A DNA stretch of 64,000 nt from Lenzites betulinus (Eukaryota > Basidiomycota > Agaricomycetes > Polyporales > Polyporaceae), in the NCBI GenBank assembly GCA_022264855.1, contig JABYQU010000052.1, forward strand, positions 62,001 to 126,000. The letters run 5' to 3'. The translations under genes and the position numbers were made by a program. The notes below the pieces were generated by a model that ran no database searches, had not been told where the DNA came from, and saw nothing but the letters and a program-made list of their open reading frames with translations. Below, in pieces: positions 22,257 to 34,400 of this stretch (position 1 is the stretch's first letter; the number at the start of each line of letters is the position of its first letter).

Positions 22257-23586
22257 TAGTGCCTTATGAAACTGTTTCCAGAAAATGTAAGTTCACACCA
22301 TAATCTCAATATCTTGGCAACCGCTTCACCAAATGCTACGCTTTAAGTTGTGGTAGGTAGGCATATGTCTTGGCCTTCCGTAGATACTTGTTTCATATGT
22401 TTTGGTGGAGAACTTCCAACATTGTGATATGTTTTTTGCCCACATCTTCTGGAAACAGTTATGTAATGGGTGTTTGGAAAGGCAAGATACATGATTCTAG
22501 TACTTGGTATAGCCCCCCTTGGCCTTTAAAACAGCTGCAATCCTGTTAGGCATACTCTCCACCAAATTCTGACACTCTGCCTCTGAAAGCGCCTCCCACT
22601 CCCTCTGAGCCCTTGTCCACAGCTCCAACATTGACATAGGCGGGTTTGCGTAGGTGGCGAGCTTGTGTTTGAGGGCATCCCAGATATGCTCAATAGGATT
22701 GAGGTCCGGGGACTGCACAGGCCACTCCATGACTTGAATCTTGTTCTCCTTGAAGCATTGTTTGGCCTTTTTACTGGTGTGCTTGGGGTTGTTGTCTTGC
22801 TGAAAGATGACATCGTTGACATTGTAGTTCCAATGGTAGAGGGAATTGCATAGTTTGTCCTCAATGATCTCCACGTATAGGTCGGCATCCATCTTCCCAT
22901 CAATCCTGCATGACTGTCCTGTCCCATCCCATCCAAAACACCCCCAGAACATCAAACTTCCTCCACCATGCTTCAGGGTCTCATCCACCAGGCAGTCACT
23001 GAGCCCCTCCCCCCGCTTCTTCCACACCCAGTTTCTCCCATCTGACCCTACTCTGTTGATCTTGGTCTCATCTGACCAGACAACCCTCTTCCAGTCCTCC
23101 ACTGTCCAGTATTTATGGACTAAAGCGAAGGCATACTGCTGTTCCCGATGCTTCTTCATAAGCTGTGACCATTTCTGCTTTGTCACAGCCTGCCCAAATG
23201 GTTTGGCCAGAGACACATCCCAGGGTTTCCTTAAGAGTAGCATGGACCTGAGGGGTGGTATCAGCCTGGCCCATCTCAATCAGGTGTGTGGCATGGCGGA
23301 TGTCGATAGGAGAGAGGAGTGATGGGCGACCACCCTTGGACTTGTGGACTCCAGGGCAGTGGGGAGAGTGAATCTTGCTGATCTAGCTTCTGCTGATGCT
23401 AGTTTTGGTGTGTATAATAGAGATAGAGAGCTTCTGGTTACAGAGATGGATGATGCTGTTAATAGTGGCCTGAGAGAGTGCTGGGGGCATGGTGGTAGCA
23501 AAAGTAAAGGAGTATTGCAGGAATGCTGATGTGGCATCCCATCAGTAAAAATTATATAATATATTCCCACAGTATCATGTGACATT
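22257..23586 (-). mobile_element. Tc1-like DNA transposon, degenerate
   Basis: It is defined by the transposase frame on the minus strand. The left end reads TAGTGCCTTATGAAACTG after a TA dinucleotide, similar to the CAGTGCCTT starts seen in Tc1 elements. The right end is uncertain: CACAGTATCATGTGACA near 23570-23586 is a weak inverted match to it. A further inverted pair (ACTGTTTCCAGAA near 22270 and TTCTGGAAACAGT near 22449) lies in the 3' non-coding part. The element starts 14 bp from the outer end of the 620-bp inverted repeat. Confidence 0.65.
22497..23345 (-). pseudogene. Tc1/mariner (DD34E) transposase, frameshifted N-terminus
   Basis: The main frame (23279-22497) carries the catalytic core of a Tc1-family transposase: VVWSDETKINRV (first Asp), VIFQQDNNPKHTSK (second Asp) and WPVQSPDLNPIEHIWDALKH (Glu, 34 residues after the second Asp). 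GSDGRNWVWKKRGE and GGGSLMFWGCF are also typical. The N-terminal helix-turn-helix part (GGRPSLLSPIDIRHATHLIE, then TLKETLGCVSGQTIW) lies upstream in another frame, with the shift near 23215-23225. The catalytic triad is preserved, but the protein is split, so the copy is probably inactive. The enzyme class cuts and pastes DNA at TA sites in the nucleus. Confidence 0.9.
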
Positions 23587-26500
23587 TACACCGGTTACAT
23601 CCCGTGCTCCAAACCCGAAGTCTGAACCCCGTCTCCAACCTCCGTACTCTGTTTCCGATTCCGTACCCCGACTTCCGCCCCGAACCCCGTATGTCCGATT
23701 TCGTCATATCACGTCATCCTATGTTTCACCTATAAATGCAATAACGTTTATTGTTCTTGTCTTGGACTTCGGAATTCCGGACGTACTCCGGCTTCCAAAT
23801 TTTATATGTACCTTTCTTTATTGTTCTCGCTAGACAATAGGATCCGTAGCTATAAATACGTACTCTGGAATGTCCTAGCTACTCAGTTTAGATATCTTGT
23901 TTAAATCTGAACTTCCTAGTTCCCTAACTCCTGTCCGAACTCCGACCTCTGACCTCCAAACTCCGAAGTCCATCCAGACTTCATACTTGTCTCTAGCTTC
24001 TTTTCTTGCATGCACTTCTTCTCCCCACTCTTCCCCCCAACTTCTACCTGGACTTCATGTCCACACTTGTTTTCTACCTAGTCCGAAGTAGAGGACTCTG
24101 GCGAGTCTGCTCAGTGCGTTGCTAATAGCTTCACAGTGTCCTCATCCCCGAGTACTGCTAAGTCCAGCTCGGAACTCCACTCTGGACTTCGGAACTCCAC
24201 TCCGGACTTTGGATCTCCACTCTGGACTTCGGACTTCAACCCGGAGCCCAACTCTGGACTTCGGACGGACAAAGGCTGTCACAGAGCTATTAAGATACTT
24301 TGGGGCAATACTAAGGTTGCATCCTTTGATTTGTGATGGGGCTAAAGGCTCAGAATAGAGTCCACATAACTTATAGAAAAGGCTTGATCAGAGTCTGACT
24401 AGAGTTTTGCTTTGAATGAGTTGATTAAGGAGATGGTGCGGACATGAAGTAATAATAAGAAGAAGTACTCCTGTGGGAGTAGAGTAACTCTAGGGATAAC
24501 CAGTATATAACAGAAGCAATCATGGTGTTGTCTGAAGTAATAATGTGGTGCTATATATGGAGTTCTAGAGTTCATACTGGGCACACATAAGATATAGCAC
24601 TAACAACAGGCTTAGGCATTTAGTGACAGGTATTCAATAGTGGCATTGCTTGAATAGTTATATAAACCTTTATATACACACCAATAGAACATTTGAATGA
24701 TCTGAAAAGGTATAATACTGTAACAAGGTCAAGCTAATACCAATAGTGGTGGATGATTACAATATTACATGTATAAGCTACCACACTTGTAGACTGTATG
24801 ATATCCAGTCACAGCATGTGCTATAGAGTATAGATCATATACAGTGTGACTGCACTTTTGATATGAATTAAAGCATAAGACTGTGGCATAGGCACAAGAC
24901 TGACAGTCAGAATATATAGTCAACAATTATATTGATTTGTGTGTGACTGTATGTCACTTATAGATACTGATCATGGCTACTATGATGTCTTCATTTCACC
25001 CTATGAAGAGACCATCTGATAGCCCTCAATTATGCATTTCCAATGGTACCTTTTCCAAGCCCATAAGTGAAGTACCCACTGAGCTATGAGTGATAAAAAG
25101 TGGGTGCCAAACAGGTGCAAATATACATGTCATGAGAAATCTCAGTGGCCTGGGTGATCAGTCCCCTAGCTGCCATGTGTTTTATTTGGGAAACTCACCT
25201 CACCAGACAACTATATGATACCCATTATGAAATGCCGCACAGGACAGGCTAACATCTGCACCAGCTTGTGCCATGGACTCTCATCCACAGTGCCATGGCT
25301 AACCCATTACTTGAGGGTGAACGGCGATGCTCCGCACGCCAGGCCCGATTCCACTATTTCGAGGTTTGTTTTATGTGGTCTTGTTTGTAATATAGCGGCC
25401 GAGCGAAGTATCTGCGCAAGTGGAGCTTCAACAAATCCTAGGGACCAGACACTGCAGCGCATACTACGAACATATGCACACAATTGAGTTTAAGTTACAG
25501 ATAAGCAATGAAATCGTCAGGGGCTGCGTCCACCTGCTTGACCCCAACTTGACCCTTAGGCCTTAGGCCTTATGCGTGCTTATGCGTGGCACGAGCTGAG
25601 AGATCGCGTTCAGCTCAAGCTCGATTTCCCAGTACGTCTATCCCACAGCTTTGCCGAGCCACACAGAGCGACAGATCACCGTAGCCTCCACAAACACGAT
25701 GCCGCCGATGACCGTCACCAAGTCACGCGGAGAGAGGCGGGCCATTTCTGCTTTCAATTGGTACTTCTGGCGTATGCCGCCTTCATCAGGATGGAAGCAG
25801 GTACCTCACGAACACTACCATCCACTACGTTATCATTTCTCCCGGGCGTTCGAGACACTTGACACTCCAGAGGGAGGGAGGAGTCTGCATGTTCACTAAT
25901 ATTAGCCACAAGAGTCAGATATACACATACCACACAGGGCGTTGCTCTGATAGCTCCACTTTGCGCGGGTGTAGACATGGAGGTCCTGGGTGACGATGAA
26001 CTGGCCGCCAGCTGTATCTTCAGCGACCGGCTACGAATATATGACGAAGACATGCGTGCGAACTCATACATTGATAACCCAAAACCAGCGTGAACAGCGC
26101 AGACAGACCGAATAGATACAGCTGAAGGCAAACATGGCAAAACAGCGGTGCAGCGAAGATCACGTGCCGGAGATTTATAGTCACTGTAAAGCCGATTCCT
26201 AGTGGAACGGAATCTCTCTCAGCAGGCGCCATGCCCCATTAGGAGCACGATTCTGTTAAGGAAGAGCCGGGTGCATGGTGATATACTTATATGTTAATGG
26301 GCTACATACTCCTACATAGGTGTGTACTTTATGCTTGTTATAGTGATAGTCTTTCATGGTGCTAAATTGGTAGTCTCACTTAGATAGTCTTCTCCTATCC
26401 TGGGCCTTCTTAAGTGCACTATACTAGCCCATTATTGGGCAGTGTACTCTAGAAGGATGGCAGGCAAGAAAAAACTTGCCCTTTACTAGGCACCCAGGTT

Positions 26501-26736
26501 CTGAATACTTGGAGTACCATACACAAGTGATTAATATATTATATAACATAATAACTAACCCCTAGGTTATCTTATTGTATCATTGGCTCTGAAGCCAGCA
26601 TCCCTTGCACTCTCCCCCCCTAGACCTGATGTCAGGTCTCTAAGTAATATGTTCTGATATATAATTGCCGCAGATATTAGTGGTGATAACACTTTGGTGA
26701 TTTTGAAGAGTAGGGCAGATGCCGTAGCCAGTGCAA
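23587..26736. other. AT-rich intergenic stretch with scattered repeats
   Basis: I find no supported gene in 3.1 kb. 23590-24270 is rich in TCCG/GAAGTCC motifs in both orientations. A 10-bp string TAGGGATAAC occurs at 24491 and is not meaningful alone. A minus-strand frame at 25754-26232 includes hydrophobic stretches (RHVIFAAPLFCHVCLQLYLF) but no motif or consistent splice pattern that I can trust; a GC-richer island around 25210-26230 might be a gene remnant. Confidence 0.4.
24166..24262 (+). repeat. Short tandem repeat, about five degenerate units
   Basis: Units of about 20 bp of the form GGAACTCCACTCTGGACTTC repeat head to tail with substitutions and small length changes. Similar but more diverged motifs (AACTCCGACCTCTGACCTCC, CCGAAGTCCATCCAGACTTC) precede it at about 23930-23975. 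Confidence 0.7.
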
Positions 26737-26743
26737 ACTGAGC
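26737..26743. other. Left target-site duplication of the CACTA-like element
   Basis: ACTGAGC here is repeated directly at 35147-35153, immediately outside the opposite terminal repeat. Because the left terminus is preceded by C and starts with CCC, the exact boundary could shift by one base. Confidence 0.7.
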
Positions 26744-26930
26744 CCCAGTGAAACTCGACCAGTAATAAATAGGTTTACCACGATTAAATCCGGGGTTTCT
26801 CGGGTGTCCTGTAATGGACTAGTATAGCCGCTAGAAAGCGTATAACGGCGGATTGAATAGTAGTGGTAGGTAATGTGGTTTGGGTTACATCGAATTGAAC
26901 TGGTTTCCACCGGGACACCCCGGGTACTTG

Positions 26931-27110
26931 CCTGCCCGCCCGCCCCGCGCCCGCGCCCGCCCCGCGCCCGCGCCCGCCCCGCGCCCGCGCCCGCCCCGCG
27001 CCCGCGCCCGCGCCCGCGCGCCCCGCGCCCGCCTGCTCGCCTGCGCGCCCACTCCGCGTCGCACACCTGCTCGTCCGCGCCCGCGCCCGCGCCAGCCCCG
27101 CACGCCCACT
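26931..27110 (+). repeat. GC-rich simple repeat
   Basis: Near-perfect runs of CGCCCGCGCC-type units lie in the 3' flank of the coiled-coil protein gene, inside the element. They create long open frames on both strands (Pro/Arg/Ala on plus, Gly/Arg/Ala on minus), which I do not regard as genes. Confidence 0.8.
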
Positions 27111-27125
27111 CCGCGTTGCACCTGC

Positions 27126-29576
27126 TCAGGCAGCCGCTGCTTTGGCCATCTAAATCTGGCAGTGAGAAAGGAGGGCTATAAGTAGCGCTGCTTTAACATA
27201 CCTTGTAGTGCCGGCCAAGCTTCTGCAATGCGGCGATGAGATAATATCTTACCAGAGGGAGGGGTACCATACCTTTCTGTCGCTGTTGCTGAGCTCCTCG
27301 GAGTAATGGTGTGTGAACTCGGCCAGGGTCCTCTCGGGGTTAGCGACACACCACTCCTCGCGAGCGTACACCCATCTGTATAGGTGCAAGTCAGCAGGCA
27401 GGAGGATTACGAATCCCCTGGTGCTTACTTCAACTGTGTCTCCGTCGAAGATGGGGGCCACGCCTTTGTGCGCTTAGCCGGCTTTGCCCGCGGCTTGGCC
27501 TTGCATTTCTTGTCTTGGTCGACCGAGGCCGCGGCCTCGGTGTTGCCCGCAGAGACTGTTGTGTTAGAGCCAGGAAGTGCAGGCGCACTCGTTGCGGATG
27601 CGCTGCCGGCGAGGATATTAAGTGCGCGGCCACCACTAACATTGCCATAACGACATACCTGGATTCCGTGTCCGCGTTCTTCAGTGGAGCGGGGGTGAAC
27701 GTCGTCGATGGGGCGCTGTGGATGCTGAGGCCAGTGACACGGTCAATAAACGAGTATTAAAACTCAAATATGTATGGCACTCACAGATCGCCGACCACCT
27801 ATGTAGTGAATCAAATCGTTAGCATATAGTCACAATAAGAGCGTCGAAATCATACTTTGGTGTATGCGAATGCACGTTCTTTGCCCTTTGCACGAATATC
27901 GGGTGGCAAATCGACCGTGCCTGCGTCGCCGTCGACATCGACATCCACGTTGATGCGGGAGTTATCGAGGTTGGGCCGCTTGCTGGGGCCGGCTTCGTGT
28001 TCGTCCGTGGGCGACCGCGCCCGCGTCCTATTGATATGTGGTTCAAGCGCCGCGACGGCCATCCCCACCGAACGTGTGGCGATGTTGACGGAGAGCGGCG
28101 CGGCATCGAGCAAGGCTGCGGGGGCCGTAGAAGGCGCGTCGAGGGCATTGATGGGCGATGGCGACCGTGTCGACTGCAAGGAATACTTAGCATCCTCAAG
28201 ATCAGACACCGTCGGCTTCGGTTTTTGGGTCGTTGTGCGCCCCTTGCGCACAGCGCGTTCATAATACAGATCTGACATGAACGCATGTCCCTTCCAGTTA
28301 TCCTCGCAGGCCTGGAATTCCGGATACTTTTGGCGCAAGCCCCGAATGAATATTTCGCATGCGGAGATGTCGATCTCGGTCCAGCTCGTGCCACCGATGT
28401 TGTGTTTTTGCAGGTACTTGATGAAGCCTGCCGCCCAGCGTCGCGCACCACGGATATAATATCCATCGACCGGCGTGCCATCCACCTCTTCAAGGTACAG
28501 GCACGCGACATTGATACCTTTGGCTGAGCGGGCTTTGCCGCGCTGCCCAACCGTGTCGCCGATGCGTACGGTGCCGCGTAGGGACTTGACGTGATTTGTC
28601 CAGGTGCGTTCCTTCCAAAAATTTATCTGCGGGTGGTTTAGTAACGATACGAACGAAGCCCGCGTGCTCGCACCGACCTTGGGAAAATCGGCTGCTTGAC
28701 GTATCGAATCTGTGCCCGGTGTTTCGCCAGGTATTAGGCTGTGATCGCCTTGTACATATTTAAGAAATCCATCTAAAACTAGGTAATAAACATGTCAGTG
28801 TCAGCGTGTACAAGCACGTGTGGATGGCACATACTGGCATGCATCGGGTTGTGTTCTGCAGGGGGCGCACCCAAGACAGGGCGGTTGACAGCAATGTCGC
28901 TGTAGGCAGGAGTTAGTAGTATGCAAGGCACATGGCGGTGCAATCTACCGTAACAGATTGAGTTCGATGCGTTGTTCAGCTTGGCTGTGACTGTATGCAC
29001 GATGTTAGCATGCTCGTGGAGCACCTGAAGCGGCACGGTAGCATACCGGATATGCGCATTTTCTTGTTCGAGTCGCTCGAGCCTGAGCTTGAGCTCGGCG
29101 AGATCACCGTGCGCGGGAGGGGCATGCGGGTACGGCGAAGGGTGGAGCTGTCAAGTAGAACATCAGTTAGATCACATCGGAGTAGACGGTCATAATATCC
29201 AACGTACCGGGCCTGCAGGCATCGCGTGGCGCCAAGGCCCGGGGTAGTGCGCATGCTGGGGGCCTTCTTGATGCTCAAAAGGACTGGCAGACGTCATAGG
29301 CGTGACTGGAAGTGAGTAAGAGTTCTCCTTGTCGGAACCGCTGGTGTATGCGGGCCAATCTACTGGCCCAGAAGAGTTGTAGGAGCCATTATAAAAGTGG
29401 GAGTGTGGATTAGCACGAAAAAATTGCGGAGAGCGATGAGACTGCGAAGAGATGTTCATGGGGTCCATTTGATGCGATTGGGAGCGGGAAAGCGGGAGCG
29501 ACGTTGAGTTTAGAGAGCGAGGAGAGAGCGAGCCAGAGCGAGATAGCGATCGTGAGCCTGATTGAGGGGTCGACAT
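27126..29576 (-). CDS. CACTA-associated coiled-coil protein, 631 residues, 11 exons
   Basis: Eleven exons join in phase: 29576-29208, 29147-29047, 28990-28949, 28899-28835, 28772-27856, 27798-27785, 27724-27659, 27602-27429, 27375-27273, 27222-27202 and 27149-27126 (1896 nt). All introns are GT-AG and short; the second has a GCTAAC branch motif. The N-terminus is Ser/Pro-rich (about 120 residues), then a coiled coil around residues 135-170 (AELKLRLERLEQENAHIR), an ordered central region (HPQINFWKERTWTNHVKSL, GAYYIR-type motif read here as GYYIRGARRWAAGFIKYLQK, WKGHAFMSDLYYERAVRKGR), and a Lys-rich C-terminus (KKCKAKPRAKPAKRTKAW). It presumably acts with the transposase, for example in end binding, but that is inference from location. 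It shares a 220-bp divergent promoter region with the proline-rich gene. Confidence 0.8.
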
Positions 29577-29796
29577 ATTTACAACAGAGCGAATGGGAAA
29601 CGACGTGGCAGAAGAACAAAGAGACGGAGCAACAGCAAAGCGCCCGCGCTGGCGTCAAGTCGTGTTTCCCAAAAAGGCAGTCGGCGCGTATTCCAAATCG
29701 TCTTGTAGGTGCCTCCTTGCCCTCTTCTCTTCGACGACGTGTCGCCCTCACCCTCGTGCTCTTGCTCGTCCCTGCCCCTGTCGCTTTCTCGCCGCT
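29577..29796. promoter_or_regulatory. Divergent promoter region inside the CACTA-like element
   Basis: These 220 bp separate the start codons of the coiled-coil gene (minus) and the proline-rich gene (plus), which must be transcribed divergently from here. I see no clear TATA box. The assignment rests on gene arrangement. Confidence 0.5.
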
Positions 29797-31429
29797 ATGT
29801 CGCACATGGATCGACTCGAAATGCTTCGGGGCCTGATAACCTCGGGGGCAGAGCTACCCTCCCCGGTAAGCGACTTTCTGGACGGTCTTGAGAACACCCC
29901 GCAAATGGACGACGATGCCCACCCGGCGTTGTTAATTCCACTCCCGTATGTATTATTCGTTCCATTTGTGTACTCAGCTAACACCGCGGACTTTCTAGCA
30001 TTCATCCGGGGATTTTCCTCCATGCTTTCGAGCTCGCACGCCCTCTTGCGCCCACTGCCTCCGACTTTGACAGCACTATACATCAGATCCTTATCCTATC
30101 CCTTACCGCGGCCCAGGCAGCGTGCAATATGGCCTGGGACATGGAGGAAGATGGAGCAATGAACACAGAAGCGTGGCTGGACGCCATACGCAGGGGCTAC
30201 TATGATCTCATCCAGCACCTGAATGGCCTGAAACCGCCAGCTCTCCCCACACGTCTCCGTACGCCCGTGCTCCTCCTCACGCATATACGTATTCTCACAT
30301 CCACACAGGCTCCGCGCGCAAACCGTCTCCTGCAGCCGCTGCCAGCGCCCCTGCAGTCCTCACCCCCATGGTGTCACCTGCCCTCCCTCCTGCCCTCCCA
30401 CCTGCCCTCCCACGTGCCAGCTCACTCATGCCAGCCCCCTCGCCGTCTACTGCCCCCTCGCCGTCTCCTGCCCCCTCGCCGTCTCCTGCCAGCTCACCCA
30501 TGCCTGCCCCTACGCCGTCTCCAGGTCCCTCGCTGTCGCCCGCCCGCTCCCACTCTCCCCCCCACTGGTCCATGCCCCCCTGCTCGCAATCTCGCGCCTG
30601 TTTGCGCTCGCCCGCCCGCCCCTCGCCGCCCCACTGCCCGTCTCTGCTGGCGTGTCCCTCTCCGCCCGCTCGTCCGTCTATGTCCCCGCCTCCGCGCCCG
30701 TCTCCGTCGCCGCCCGCTCGTCTGCATCCTTTGCCGCCCGCTCGTCTGCATCCTTTGCCGCCCGCTCGTCTGCATCCTTCGCCGCCCGCTCGTCTGCGTG
30801 CGTCGCCGCCCGCTCGTTCGTCTCCGTCGCCGCCCGCTCGTCCGTCTCCGTCGCCGCCCGCTCGTCTGTCTATGTCCCCGCCTCTGCGCCCGTCTCCGTC
30901 GCCGCCCACTCATCCGCATCCGTCGCCGGCCGCTCGTCCGTCTCTGTCGCCGCCTGTGCGCCCATCTCCATCGCCGCCCGCTTGTGCGCGCCCGCGCCCG
31001 TCGCCGCCTGTGCGCCCATCTCCGCCCGTGCGCCCCTATCTGTCCGATGATGTGTCCCGCCCATCTTTGCATCCTGTAATGCCTCCCCCCGCAGTCATGC
31101 CTATCCGAATGCGCGCTCCTGCGCCCGCACCTGATTTCACACCCAACAAAAACCTTGTGACTACAGTGTCCCCTGCTGGGCTCATCACTGTGCATCGTGC
31201 TGTAACGCCAGAGGCCATGATACCAAAAAAACGCGGAAGTAGCTACGTGTACCACCCCCTCGGGCCGTTTTGTGATCCAGGCCCGTCCTCGACAGTGCCC
31301 AAGTCCATCAAAAAGCGCAAAAAAACGCGCCCGGAGCCACGAGAGCTCCCATCATTTCAATCAAAGGGATGGGGTAAAGGCCCGGATGGCGGGTCGAGCA
31401 GCAGCAAAGGGAAAGGCATAGCTAGATAA
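29797..31429 (+). CDS. CACTA-associated proline-rich protein, 509 residues, three exons
   Basis: Exons 29797-29945, 29999-30258 and 30309-31429 join in phase (1530 nt). The N-terminal 136 residues are ordered and helical (MSHMDRLEMLRGLITSGAEL, AWDMEEDGAMNTEAWLDAIR). The third exon encodes some 250 residues of low-complexity Pro/Ser/Arg sequence built from units such as PSPSPPARLHP, then a basic C-terminus (IPKKRGSSYVYHPLGPF, KSIKKRKKTRPEP). The low-complexity part is an expanded DNA repeat that also opens long shadow frames on the other strand. The stop is only 8 bp from the stop of the convergent transposase gene. Function is unknown. The other plausible start is upstream, but ATG 29797 fits the frame best. 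Confidence 0.7.
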
Positions 31430-31437
31430 TTTTGTAA

Positions 31438-34400
31438 TTATTTGTCGTCATCGTCAACGCTATCTCTGTCCTCTGGGACATCTTCTCGACCGAACCATAC
31501 CATGTCCAAACCGAGCTTCTCAACGGCGAAAAACCGGTCAGCATACAGTGCATCGCTACGTGGGTCTTCGGCCTCCTCACGGCGCCGTGGGAGAGGGACC
31601 ATGGCCACGACCGACACAATATCCTTGATATCGACGACCTCGCGCGACTGTGCACCTTGATACCGGCATGCGAGGAGCACATCCTGTGTTTCACGCAGAA
31701 TTGCGGGATCGGGCGGTGTGAAAACTGATAGCATCGCGAGGTTGAGTGTGTGATCTTCCACAACACCGAGGCGGAAGAAATATTGGACTTCTGCAAAGCG
31801 CTGATCCTTGAGCTATGTTTCGTAAGCACGGGGCTTGCACACTAAATATACAATGTGGAATATACCTTCACCATGCGTGATCGTCGCACTGCGTTCCCGC
31901 GCGCTTCCCCCGCGCATTCTTTCCATGCTGTCCGCGCAATTTGTCCATTCGGGAGACGGACACGAGCCCATTTCCACATCGCAGGTCGCCACGTCCCGAT
32001 ATCAAGCCCCAGGGGTCCGTCCAGATAAGCCCGCGCAGCCTCGGTCTCGGAATTGTCCACAAGGCGGGGTCGTTGGTCGCGTGCACGCATCAGAACAAAG
32101 TCGTCCCCTATATCAATGGCACCCGTGGGCAGGGCGTCTGTGATCGGAGCCAGCTCAGGGAACATAGAAAAGAGTGCGTTGGTCTGCGAGCGGCGAGTGG
32201 CGCGATTTGAAAGGTTTGCGAACGGCTCGACGTGAGACCGTATTTCTGCGGAGAGGTTGCCGATCAGCGTCTCTAGGACCCACTGGGAATACAGGCAAGC
32301 GGGGCCGGCGCGAAGTCCTTCGGGGATCAGATGGATCAAAGTGTGCAAGCTCTGTCGGATGAAGTGGATGCGATCGATCCGGCGTTGATAGTACATCTCT
32401 TCGAACTCCTTGACGAACTCAAGCAGCAGTGTGTGCGCGCGTTGACGTCGGTCCACCGGGATCACTAGCAAGAGAGCAACACGCACCCCAGCAACAAGTT
32501 TGCAGAAGTGGCCATGGAACAGCGGCTTTTGCGTGGCCCAGAGGAGCCCAGGGAGTAGACCGAAAACATAGTACAAATACTCCCACGCTTTATATCCGCT
32601 GTTGATCTTCTCTGCGGGATTCCGAGGAGGGCGGCCGAAGGAACCAGGTAGATATTTCGTGGCGTCAGCGACGAGAGCCCCGTGAGCGTCCCAAGTATCA
32701 TCATCAGCGAAGCAGGCCCAAGGCCAGTCAGTGACATCATCAGTTTTGTCACAACGCATAGTTCCACGCAGCAGGGAGATCACCAGATCAGTCAGGTTCA
32801 GAGAGACGTGGTGCATGATATCTCCAGGGAAGCATCGAGGTACACCGAAGTTATGAGGGAGCCCATCAAAGATGCTAGGTTTGGCGATGCCTGTCTCGAG
32901 ACGTCGACGAGCGAACTGTGTCTGGTTGGGCGACTGAAGTACGTAGCGTAGATTGATCCTGTAGCGATGCTCGATGGCGTCGGACCACGAGCTTTCGGCC
33001 GGTGAGGAGAGGACATCTTCGAAAGCCACATCCGCGTGATCGCAGCCGCGCTCGTAGTAGTTCAGTGGCTTGAGCATAGCTGGGTAGTAGTGAGGGCCGT
33101 GGGGCTTCCGACGTCCTCGCAGAGCACAGTAAAGCCGGCACCCTTGGGCACCGTGGTGGCCGACGAGCCCGTTGAGGTAGGCCATAGCGGGACTATCTGC
33201 CGTTGCGAAAATAATCACCGGTCGTGTTACGAACTCACGCTCTTCCAGAGAGTCCCAGATCTTGAGTCCCTCGTGTTGCAGGGCGGCGATATGATATAGA
33301 CCAGGGAATATGAACGATTCGAGATTGCGAGGCTTGCGCGGGCCAGGGATGATCGCCCCAGGAAACACATAGCGTTTCTTGTAGCGCTTATCAGCCCCAA
33401 GCTCGAAGATGACCCAGATGTATATCCAACAGTCGGAGGCTTTGTGCTCGTAAAGCTGAGCCCCGTCGATCGAGAACATTAGAGTCAGGTCGTCTAGAGA
33501 GACCCTCCCAGATGAGATAGCCTCCAGATAGTCCTCAGAGCAGATGAAGTCGTCCAGGTTGTCCAGTTTCTCCCCGCGCCCGAGTAGTGCCATGAGATCT
33601 TGCGTGAGCTTCTTGCAACGTGCCATCAGTGCGGCGTTTTCGCGCGAGAGATACAGCGTTTGCGCCTGCGGTCCGAATGGAAGTGTGTCGTAAGTGCGGC
33701 GTGCGACGCTTTTCTTGCCTTCGAGCCTGTAGCGAGGCTCCTGCTCGACGCAAAACGGGCACCGGTCGAGAGGGGCGTAGGGGCCAGTGTATGCGCAGCA
33801 GCTGTTAACACACATATCAGTTTTGATGGGCTCGACACCTGTGAGTTCCGCAACCAAATCCTCCATCGCGTCGAGGGTTGGCAGATCCAGGCCGTCGGTG
33901 TTCTCCATCGCAGCGAAGCGATTTTCGTGGTAGGACTTCTCCGAATGGCCATTCGCCAGCCACATGCGCAACGAGTATCGTAGAGTGCGGTTTTCGGGCG
34001 CTGACAGGTCAGGCAGGTGTCGACGCGGGTTTCGCAGTCTGGCCACGGCTTCTTTGCTCATGCCGGACTTGTCTAGAGTGGCCATTTTTAGGGCCTCGAT
34101 GAATGCCTGCTGTTCGCGCAGTTCCTCGAGCCTGGCTACAGGCGGCGCACCCGTTTGCTCGTGTCGACCATACTCTGGGTCGTCTGGCTCAGGCACGCCG
34201 GGTGCAGGGGGTTCCCCCAGGTTTGCCACGCCGTGGAAGGGCTGGTCTTGGATATGTTCTGCCGCAGGCTCCTGCACAACTGGAGCGGGCGAAACTGTGC
34301 GCCGCGGACTTGCTGGCACGGGCGTTGGCACACGAGCATCGTCCTACCCATGTTATGTGAGAACCGGCCTCCGGACGATTGATATAATTAGGTACTCACA

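Noticed and set aside
24491..24500. Ten-base match to the start of the I-SceI homing-endonuclease site
   Set aside because: The rest of the 18-bp site does not match, and no endonuclease gene or intron is present. It is a chance match.
26677..27181. Long Arg/Gly/Pro-rich reading frames on both strands
   Set aside because: They arise from the CGCCCG simple repeat. The spliced coiled-coil gene ends nearby at 27126 in a different, supported frame.
30295..31255. Long minus-strand and alternative plus-strand frames over the proline-rich gene
   Set aside because: They are shadows of a codon-periodic low-complexity repeat. The frame that joins in phase to the two upstream exons and has a normal C-terminus is the one annotated.
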